Of a stretch of DNA of 11,937 nucleotides, positions 5,959 through 11,937 are shown in pieces; the stretch's first letter is position 1; each line of letters begins with the position of its first letter. Below the pieces are notes generated by a model. That model was not told the DNA's origin, searched no databases, and was given only the letters and a program-made list of their open reading frames with translations. The stretch comes from Actinomycetota bacterium. Lineage in GTDB: Bacteria; Actinomycetota; Actinomycetes; Nanopelagicales; Nanopelagicaceae. The stretch is from contig WLRE01000033.1 of the NCBI GenBank assembly GCA_009698045.1, forward strand, positions 1 through 11,937, written 5' to 3'. A program made the translations under genes and the position numbers.

Positions 5959-7335
5959 CTAGAGCGGCTTTTGAAGCAGGGCGAGGTACATGGAGTCGCT
6001 ATGTTGAATATGGCTCCAAAGCTGGAGCGTCCCATCAGGATTCTCTCCCCCGGTAGGCGATTTAACGAAGTCTGCAACCGAAAGAATTTTCATATCTTTA
6101 TGACGATGAGTGAAATCCAATATCTGACCCATTGTCTCCGCTATATGTGGCGAGCAGGTGGCATATCCGATGACTCCCCCAGGATTGAGAAGTTCATAGG
6201 CCGAGTCTAGAAGTTGCCTCTGTAGTGCAACCAAATTCTTCAAATCATTTGGAGTGCGTCGCCATCTCGCCTCAGGGCGACGACGTAGGGCTCCCAGTCC
6301 GGTGCATGGCGCATCAACCAATATACGATCATATGTGGCGCCGAAAGCTGCCCAGTCTCTGCCATCGTTTTGAGTAATCAGAGAACTCGGCACGACTCTC
6401 GCAACAAGTTCGGCGCGATGGGCCGTTGGTTCGTTTGCGGTAAAGATATCTTGTGGGCGAGATGTCTCTACCAAGTTATAGAGCAGCGCCGCTTTTCCGC
6501 CGGGTCCTGCGCACATATCCAACCAAGAGATAGCGCTATCTAATGAAAGTTTCGCAGTGTTATAGAAAGTTTCAGCGACTATTTGTGAGCCCAGGTCTTG
6601 CACGCCGGCCCGCCTAGATTCGATCTCTGGATATTCGCTCGGAAGATGGTCGGACTCGATTGCATAGGAAGATAAAGGGAGCTCCCTTCCACCAGTTTCG
6701 AGCAAGTTCTCAACCGTGGACTTTCCGGGCCACGCGACTAGATGTGGAGCTACTGGCAGATTATCAATTCGCAGAAGCTCTTCCACCTTATCCCAATCCT
6801 TTAGTTGGTCGTAAAAAGCTTTGACAATCCATTCGGGATGGGAATACTCGATTGATAATCTCTCCGTGGCGCTAAGCGCGGAGTCCGCAGCGATTGCACT
6901 GGAATAATTCGTATCACGCGTAATAGCGCGCAAAATAGCGTTTACATATGAGGCTTTCGACTCACCTGCGACAAACCGTGCAACTTCTACCGTTGCAGAT
7001 ACCGCAGCATGATCCGGTGTTCGCATATAGTCGATTTGGTGCATACCCATTCTCAACAGATTGAGAATTTTTGGATCTAACTCGGCAATAGAACGATCAA
7101 TCTTCTGAGCGATGAAATAGTCATATCGGCCTTGCATACGGAGCGTGCCATATGAGAGTTCTGTAGCAAGGGCCTTATCTCGTTGCTCTAATTGCGATAC
7201 TTTCAGGAGATCTGGTAGACGAATATTTGCGTAAGCACCATCTTGATTGACTTGCGAGATGAGATCGTAGGCCAGCAGTCGAGCCTTATCTGGCTTAGGT
7301 TTACGAAAATCAGAATTACTCAAACGCTGACTCAC
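5959..7335 (-). CDS. rsmB: 16S rRNA (cytosine-967-C5)-methyltransferase RsmB
   Basis: RsmB (Sun/Fmu) makes m5C967 in 16S rRNA using S-adenosylmethionine, the product of MetK encoded upstream in the same train. The 458-residue protein begins with a NusB-like RNA-binding domain (about 17-140, including ATELSYGTLRMQGRYDYFI and HAAVSATVEVARF). A Rossmann methyltransferase domain follows, with SAM motif DMCAGPGGKA from D273, motif IV VDAPCTGLGALRRRPEARW with C344, and motif VI ATCSPHIAET with the nucleophile C394. Two cysteines are typical of RNA m5C methyltransferases. The start is GTG at 7335, inside the end of fmt (20-bp overlap). A TTG five codons later overlaps the fmt stop codon and is an alternative start. 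No clear Shine-Dalgarno sequence is seen, so coupling to fmt is likely. Confidence 0.96.
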   Translation of the reverse strand: MSQRLSNSDFRKPKPDKARLLAYDLISQVNQDGAYANIRLPDLLKVSQLEQRDKALATELSYGTLRMQGRYDYFIAQKIDRSIAELDPKILNLLRMGMHQIDYMRTPDHAAVSATVEVARFVAGESKASYVNAILRAITRDTNYSSAIAADSALSATERLSIEYSHPEWIVKAFYDQLKDWDKVEELLRIDNLPVAPHLVAWPGKSTVENLLETGGRELPLSSYAIESDHLPSEYPEIESRRAGVQDLGSQIVAETFYNTAKLSLDSAISWLDMCAGPGGKAALLYNLVETSRPQDIFTANEPTAHRAELVARVVPSSLITQNDGRDWAAFGATYDRILVDAPCTGLGALRRRPEARWRRTPNDLKNLVALQRQLLDSAYELLNPGGVIGYATCSPHIAETMGQILDFTHRHKDMKILSVADFVKSPTGGENPDGTLQLWSHIQHSDSMYLALLQKPL

Positions 7336-8233
7336 TCGTTAGATGTGCACCACGAGCAAAATCAGCAGCGCTCATTCTCTTCTTACCGGCGGGAATTACT
7401 TCGTCAATCAATAGAACGCTATCGGAGCAGCGCACGAGAAGACCCTGCGCGCACGACTCGATAGAACCTATTGCCGAGAGTGAGTTGGGCAGGAGGCTCT
7501 CTGATAAACCGAAGAGTGAAATCTTGTTGCCCTGGTGATAGGTATAGATGCCGGGGCGCTCTTGTAAGGCTCGCGAAGTACGCAGAATTTCATCTGCCGA
7601 CTTGCTCCAATCAATGTGGCCCATCTCCTTCGAAATTTTTGGAGCTAGCGAAATTCCTGCAGTCGGCTGAGGAGTGGTTCTCGTCTTGCCTATAACTGAA
7701 AGTAGTTCGATAATCGATAACGCCCCTCGCTCTCCGAGCTTTTTTAACAGGGTTTGCGTTGTGTCGGTCGGTGAAATATCTAACTCTTCTTGAATGTAGT
7801 AAGGGCCAGTATCCATCCCCTTATCCAACTTAAATATAGTAAAGCCTGTTCGTGAATCGCCATTAAGAAGAGCCCATTGAACGGGAGCTGCGCCACGGTA
7901 GGCCGGAAGTAATGAGAAATGTAGATTGATCCAACCAAATCGAGGTCCATGCAATAGCTCTACCGGTATCAAACGCCCGTAAGCGACCGTAACAATGAGT
8001 TGGGGCTGCGCATCGAGTAGATGACGATTAAGTTCAGAAGTGTCTGCTGGTTTGGCAACATTCAATCCCTTTGACTCTGCCCAAGCCGCTAATTCATTAG
8101 GTACAACCTTCTGACCGCGACCAGTCTCTTTGTCGGGGTTAGTAATAATGGAACCAATGGTGTGTTCGGAGGCCATGATTGCTTCAATAACAGGAATGGA
8201 GACTAGCGAGGATGATGCTATTGAAAGTTGCAC
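7316..8233 (-). CDS. fmt: Methionyl-tRNA formyltransferase
   Basis: Fmt formylates Met-tRNA(fMet) with 10-formyltetrahydrofolate for translation initiation; the upstream neighbour def removes the formyl group later. The 305-residue protein has the formyltransferase core NLHFSLLPAYRGAAPVQWAL (103-122), with catalytic N103 and H105, and the third catalytic residue D141 in MDTG. NPDKETGRGQKV (32-43) and the C-terminal tRNA-binding domain (about 205-300, beginning near the ISKEMGHIDW block) are also clear. The oddity is the first loop: the usual FAGTPEFA reads IASSSLVS (residues 5-12), so the GTP triplet is replaced by SSS. The start is GTG at 8233, 3 bp after the def stop, with AGGA at 8243-8246. 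Its 3' end overlaps rsmB by 20 bp. Confidence 0.96.
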   Translation of the reverse strand: MQLSIASSSLVSIPVIEAIMASEHTIGSIITNPDKETGRGQKVVPNELAAWAESKGLNVAKPADTSELNRHLLDAQPQLIVTVAYGRLIPVELLHGPRFGWINLHFSLLPAYRGAAPVQWALLNGDSRTGFTIFKLDKGMDTGPYYIQEELDISPTDTTQTLLKKLGERGALSIIELLSVIGKTRTTPQPTAGISLAPKISKEMGHIDWSKSADEILRTSRALQERPGIYTYHQGNKISLFGLSESLLPNSLSAIGSIESCAQGLLVRCSDSVLLIDEVIPAGKKRMSAADFARGAHLTSESAFE

Positions 8234-8236
8234 GAA

Positions 8237-8803
8237 TTAGAGTCCTAAACCAAAGGTTGTATGTGGGCTAACTTTGATGGTTGGTGCATTTCCTAACTCA
8301 TCAGCGAGTCCAAACCATTCGGACTCCCGGATCTCTTTCATGGCTCGCTTTCGCTCTTCCGAAACCAATCGGTCAATAAAGAGCACACCATCTAGATGGT
8401 CTGTTTCGTGTTGCAAGCAACGAGCGAGTAGCTCTGTTCCGTCAATGACTATTGGCTCGCCGTGCATATTGAATCCTTTGGCAATCGCACGCATGGAACG
8501 CGGTGTCTCATAGTTCATGCCGGGAAAGCTCAGACATCCTTCACCGCCATCTTGCATCTCATCGCTAAGGTCCAAGGTTGGATTTATCAAATGGCCCTCA
8601 TTGTCATCACAGTCCCAAACAAAGACGCGAAGCGAGACGCCAATTTGAGGAGCTGCAAGTCCAGCTCCAGGAGCGTCGTGCATAGTTTCGGTTAAATCTC
8701 GTACCAGATTTCGCAATTCCTTGTCGAATGTTGTGACAGGTTGCGCCTTAGTAGTGAGGACGGGATCACCAAAGAGTCGAATTTCTTGAACAGGCACGTG
8801 CAT
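8237..8803 (-). CDS. def: Peptide deformylase
   Basis: Peptide deformylase is a metallohydrolase that removes the formyl group from the N-terminal methionine of new proteins. All three motifs are present in the 188-residue form: GAGLAAPQIG (46-55); EGCLS (88-92) with metal ligand C90; and HETDH (132-136) with ligands H132 and H136 and catalytic E133. EGCLS and the length suggest the type common in Gram-negative bacteria and actinobacteria. The start is uncertain. The longest reading uses ATG at 8803, but no Shine-Dalgarno sequence precedes it. A GTG two codons later (8797) gives MPVQEIRLFGDP, which matches the N-terminal length of mycobacterial Def as I recall it and lies 6 bases beyond a TAGAAT hexamer, as a leaderless start would. 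It heads a tight def-fmt-rsmB cluster. Confidence 0.96.
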   Translation of the reverse strand: MHVPVQEIRLFGDPVLTTKAQPVTTFDKELRNLVRDLTETMHDAPGAGLAAPQIGVSLRVFVWDCDDNEGHLINPTLDLSDEMQDGGEGCLSFPGMNYETPRSMRAIAKGFNMHGEPIVIDGTELLARCLQHETDHLDGVLFIDRLVSEERKRAMKEIRESEWFGLADELGNAPTIKVSPHTTFGLGL

Positions 8804-8809
8804 ATTCTA
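8804..8809 (-). promoter_or_regulatory. Candidate -10 element for a leaderless def transcript
   Basis: TAGAAT (within TATAGAAT) lies in the 40-bp spacer between priA and def. A transcript starting 7 bases further on would begin at the GTG at 8797, giving a leaderless mRNA for def and the genes behind it. A TTGAGA is visible upstream, but at 20-22 bp spacing it is a poor -35. Sequence evidence only. Confidence 0.35.
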
Positions 8810-8843
8810 TACGAGTAAAGCCGACGCTAATTCTCAATATTCA

Positions 8844-10682
8844 CTAAATCTCATATGGATCGAGGCGTATTCGGAGAGGCGGCAAGGATTTTAAGGAACG
8901 TACCCGCTTAAAGTCTCTAACAAATTCAGAGAGAGCTTCAGATTTATCGATGGGTACTCGAAGAATTAGTTTGGTGAACTCACCATCTAGGTCCAACGCG
9001 CTGACTCGTTCGAAGATCTCTACCTCTTCTAGAACTATTCGAAGTTGGGAAATCTCACTTTTCTTACCCTCAATCGTAAGAATACGAGAGTACGGTGGCA
9101 GATCAGCGGCAGCTCGTTCCTTAATCTCTAAGTCAATCTGAGGATAGAGCGACCATTTGAGTAGAGATTGAGAGATGGGATGCGCGCTGGGAAGCGAGAC
9201 AAATCCCTCTCCCCCAATTTTCATTAAGGATAGTGCAGTAAACCAACTTCGCCTGGCACTCTCTTCTGCATGTAAACCAATACGATTGAATAGAGAATCT
9301 CCACCCAGGAGAACTACTGCTGCATATTCGCCGATCGGTTCAGCGCCGTTGGTTGCGACAACTAAGTGTTTGCCATTCGGCAAGAGATCCACTCGCTTCT
9401 TACCTGAACTTGTAATAATGCTAATCCCGGGATGTGCCCGACCGAGCTCCTCCCCGATCCGAGAACTACCCCGAGATAAAGCGCGTGGTGAGGATTGACC
9501 ACAAAAATTGCAAGCCCACGCTGAACTGATGGCATCGCATAACGAACATACATAACCTTTTGAACGATCAATCATTAACCGGCCACCGCAGATGCATAGT
9601 GCGTGGTTGCGACATTTCTGGCAGGAGAACGAATTGACATAACCCGGCGCGGCAACAGTCACAAGAACACTGCCTGACTTAAGTCCGTTTGAAATTACGG
9701 CATCCGATGAGGTTTTACTTTCATCAAAGGCAAGGCTCAGTTGTTTAATGGTTGATGCCTGCAAAGATAGCCAACCGGTTTCTACTAGTCGGGCAATCTC
9801 CAAAGTCGGTGTGAACGAAAGAAAGGTCAGATCGAAGTCTGCGGCTCGTAGAAGCGCAATATCTCGGACGCTCCATTCGGGCGATCTTCGGCTTACCAGA
9901 CTCTCTTCGCCATCTTGAAAAACAATGATGGTCGAACCGGGAAGTAATGGCGTAAAGATTGCATTGCGAGTGCCAATGACGATCGCAGGCTTGCGATACA
10001 GAGCTCGGAGATGATTTCGGTAGCGCTCCGAGCGTTCCAGTGCACTCGATACGGAAAGAATCTCCTCATCTACTCGCTGCGCTAACGAAGTGAGAAGAAG
10101 TGAAAGGTCTTTCTCATCCGGTACTACAACAAGAACTTGCCCATTATGACCTCGACTTAGAACTGCATCACGGATTTGTTCTATATATGAAGTGCCCGGC
10201 TCGAGAATCTTTAACGAGTGAGAGCGTTTGCCTGGAAGATTTGGCGCAATTGGTGGTGTTACCGAATGAAAGAGGCGTTCCATGCCTGCCACGCGTCCCG
10301 GAACGGCATCTGGAATAAGTTCCCAAATATCACATGCGTAGCGATGTGCTGTTCGTTGGAGAAGCGCGATAGTTGAGTGATCGAGAACCGGAATTGATGT
10401 AATTGCAGAGTCGATAAATTTTGTTCCTGCGGAGACTTCGTTGGAACTTCGTTCTATGACTAGACCAGTACAAGTTCTATTTCCAAACGGAACCTTCACC
10501 ATCGTTCCAACTTCTACCGAATCTCCGAATTGGGCCGGGAGTAGATAGTCATACGCCTGGTCGAGATGAAAGACTCCAGTGTCTACTAAAACCTTGAGCA
10601 AGGCTCGATCGCTGGCACGCTCTGAACTCTTTTCGGCAGGAGCTTTTTGAACTTTGAGCTTGAGTGAACCTTTATCGCCCAT
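8844..10682 (-). CDS. priA: Primosomal protein N' (PriA), actinobacterial form lacking helicase motifs
   Basis: PriA recognises stalled replication forks and starts primosome loading. This 612-residue protein has the PriA N-terminal DNA-binding fold (about 28-120, with DQAYDYLLP and GTMVKVPFGNRTCTGLV). A central region and the C-terminal zinc region and wing follow; PPYSRI marks the conserved C-terminal part. The ATPase is degenerate. There is no GxGKT Walker A, and the position of the DEEH box reads QDGEE around D257. Actinobacterial PriA proteins are known to lack helicase motifs, so this is a lineage trait. The zinc cysteines are C354, C357, C363, C365, C379, C382, C391 and C394; the second pair is CxC, not CxxC. 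It follows metK by 26 bp. Its ATG at 10682 has only AGG about 10 bases upstream. It is most likely a structural fork-binding protein and not a motor. Confidence 0.92.
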   Translation of the reverse strand: MGDKGSLKLKVQKAPAEKSSERASDRALLKVLVDTGVFHLDQAYDYLLPAQFGDSVEVGTMVKVPFGNRTCTGLVIERSSNEVSAGTKFIDSAITSIPVLDHSTIALLQRTAHRYACDIWELIPDAVPGRVAGMERLFHSVTPPIAPNLPGKRSHSLKILEPGTSYIEQIRDAVLSRGHNGQVLVVVPDEKDLSLLLTSLAQRVDEEILSVSSALERSERYRNHLRALYRKPAIVIGTRNAIFTPLLPGSTIIVFQDGEESLVSRRSPEWSVRDIALLRAADFDLTFLSFTPTLEIARLVETGWLSLQASTIKQLSLAFDESKTSSDAVISNGLKSGSVLVTVAAPGYVNSFSCQKCRNHALCICGGRLMIDRSKGYVCSLCDAISSAWACNFCGQSSPRALSRGSSRIGEELGRAHPGISIITSSGKKRVDLLPNGKHLVVATNGAEPIGEYAAVVLLGGDSLFNRIGLHAEESARRSWFTALSLMKIGGEGFVSLPSAHPISQSLLKWSLYPQIDLEIKERAAADLPPYSRILTIEGKKSEISQLRIVLEEVEIFERVSALDLDGEFTKLILRVPIDKSEALSEFVRDFKRVRSLKSLPPLRIRLDPYEI

Positions 10683-10708
10683 AAGTAGAGAACCTGAAGT
10701 GAAGGAAA

Positions 10709-11902
10709 TTAACCCTTAACTGCGGATTTGAGAGCAGCGGCGCGATCGCTCTTCTCCCAAGAGAACTCTGGCAGTTCGCGACCAAAGTGGCCGTAACTCG
10801 CAGTCTTGGAGTAGATAGGACGTAAAAGATTGAGGTCACGGATGATCGCTGCCGGGCGTAGATCAAAGACAGATGAGATCGCATCGGTGATTTGCTGCAC
10901 TGGAACTTTCTCGGTTCCGAATGTTTCGACGAAGAGACCAACTGGATGAGCCTTACCGATTGCATAGGCGACTTGGACCTCGCATCGGGTTGCTAGGCCG
11001 GCGGCGATGACATTCTTTGCAATCCAACGCATCGCATAGGCCGCCGAACGATCTACCTTTGAAGGATCTTTTCCAGAGAATGCGCCACCACCATGGCGAG
11101 CCATACCACCGTAGGTGTCTACGATAATTTTGCGACCAGTCAATCCAGCGTCGCCCATTGGTCCGCCTACAACAAATCGGCCAGTTGGGTTGATGAGAAT
11201 GCGAACATCCGAGGTATCGATTTTGAGATCCTTAATGATGGGATCAATAACTAAACGCTTGAGATCCGGCGCAAGCACCTTCTCAAGGTCAACATCAGGC
11301 GAATGTTGAGTAGAGATTACGACAGTATTGAGTGCCACTGCCTTGTCGCCGTCGTATTCGATGGTCACTTGAGTCTTGCCATCTGGACGCAAATACCCAA
11401 CCGCGCCAGCTTTACGAATCTGCGAAAGTTTGAGTGAGAGTTGGTGGGCAAGATGGATAGGAAGTGGCATCAACTCTGGGGTGTCATCACATGCATATCC
11501 AAACATCAGACCCTGATCGCCAGCTCCTTGAAGGTCGAGTGGATCTGCTGAAGCCGAGACCCGCTTTTCAAAAGCACTATCCACGCCTTGGGCGATATCT
11601 TGGGACTGAGCACCAATCGAGACTGAGATTCCACAAGAATTTCCATCGAAACCCTTATCAGATGAGTCATATCCAATGGCTACAACAGTGTCGCGCACAA
11701 TCGTCATTACATCTGCATACGCATCAGTTGTTACTTCACCAGCAACATGTACTTGGCCAGTTGTAATCATAGTTTCAACTGCGACGCGACTCTTGGCATC
11801 TTGACGAAGTAAATCATCCAGGATCGCATCTGAAATTTGATCAGCCATCTTGTCTGGATGGCCTTCGGTAACAGATTCAGAGGTGAAGAGGCGCTTTGTC
11901 AT
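10709..11902 (-). CDS. metK: S-adenosylmethionine synthetase
   Basis: MetK makes S-adenosylmethionine from methionine and ATP; the product is the methyl donor used by RsmB, encoded four genes downstream. The 397-residue length is normal for the family. Signatures are intact: SESVTEGHPDK (8-18) with the ATP-binding H15 and D17, signature 1 GAGDQG (126-131) and the phosphate-binding loop GGGAFSGKD (271-279). DVRILINPTGRFVVGGPMGD (232-251) and the C-terminal YGHFGR are also canonical. The start is ATG at 11902, with AGG about 10 bases upstream. Only 35 bases of sequence precede it, so its promoter or an upstream operon partner (often coaBC in actinobacteria) is not visible, and no SAM riboswitch can be assessed. 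priA follows after 26 bp, the usual actinobacterial arrangement. Confidence 0.98.
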   Translation of the reverse strand: MTKRLFTSESVTEGHPDKMADQISDAILDDLLRQDAKSRVAVETMITTGQVHVAGEVTTDAYADVMTIVRDTVVAIGYDSSDKGFDGNSCGISVSIGAQSQDIAQGVDSAFEKRVSASADPLDLQGAGDQGLMFGYACDDTPELMPLPIHLAHQLSLKLSQIRKAGAVGYLRPDGKTQVTIEYDGDKAVALNTVVISTQHSPDVDLEKVLAPDLKRLVIDPIIKDLKIDTSDVRILINPTGRFVVGGPMGDAGLTGRKIIVDTYGGMARHGGGAFSGKDPSKVDRSAAYAMRWIAKNVIAAGLATRCEVQVAYAIGKAHPVGLFVETFGTEKVPVQQITDAISSVFDLRPAAIIRDLNLLRPIYSKTASYGHFGRELPEFSWEKSDRAAALKSAVKG

Positions 11903-11937
11903 GGATTTAACCTAACTTATTCCGGGCAACATCTAAC

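Noticed and set aside
11907..11937. A ten-codon minus-strand frame ending LDVARNKLG-stop just upstream of metK, possibly the tail of coaBC
   Set aside because: Too short to identify; position alone suggests coaBC, and other frames cannot be excluded.
1..11937. Search for mobile elements, CRISPR repeats, toxin-antitoxin pairs, tRNA or rRNA genes and anomalous base composition
   Set aside because: None seen. All genes are vertical housekeeping or conserved membrane families, and no spacer exceeds about 50 bp.

Overview
The window is an ordinary, densely packed stretch of a bacterial chromosome carrying twelve genes, eleven complete and one cut by the left edge. I see no mobile element, CRISPR array, phage gene, tRNA or rRNA. 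The organism is most probably an actinobacterium. Several proteins read like actinobacterial forms: a uracil-DNA glycosylase with GQDPYP, a two-ACT-domain SerB next to a ModF-like ATPase, a helicase-dead PriA, long-form HisG, and HisE with EISQ instead of ExxD. The order metK-priA-...-fmt-rsmB-rpe is also actinobacterial. GC content is close to half rather than very high, and spacers are at most about 50 bp. This suggests a small-genome aquatic lineage such as the Nanopelagicales (acI), with Luna-type Microbacteriaceae as an alternative; this placement is inference.

Left part (1-4110): a truncated DUF554 membrane protein (minus) and a YczE/YitT-like membrane protein (plus) diverge from a 50-bp spacer. 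The YczE-like gene runs tail-to-tail, with an 11-bp overlap, into ung, which is co-oriented with and 3 bp downstream of an orphan ABC ATPase. That ATPase diverges from serB across a 49-bp spacer. Both divergent spacers hold a near-palindromic TATA-like hexamer that can be read as a -10 element in either direction.

Right part (4117-11902): one unbroken minus-strand train, in transcription order metK, priA, def, fmt, rsmB, rpe, hisE, hisG. It combines S-adenosylmethionine synthesis, replication restart, N-terminal formylation and deformylation, 16S rRNA methylation, the pentose phosphate pathway and the first two histidine-biosynthesis enzymes. Gaps run from 40 bp down to a 20-bp overlap, so one or two operons are likely, with a possible break before def. 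serB meets hisG tail-to-tail with only 6 bp between the stop codons.

No gene is broken and no new system is evident. The points worth a second look are regulatory (shared symmetric -10 elements, a possible leaderless def start, terminator-less convergent junctions) or concern family deviations (the Fmt N-terminal loop and a CxC in the PriA zinc region).
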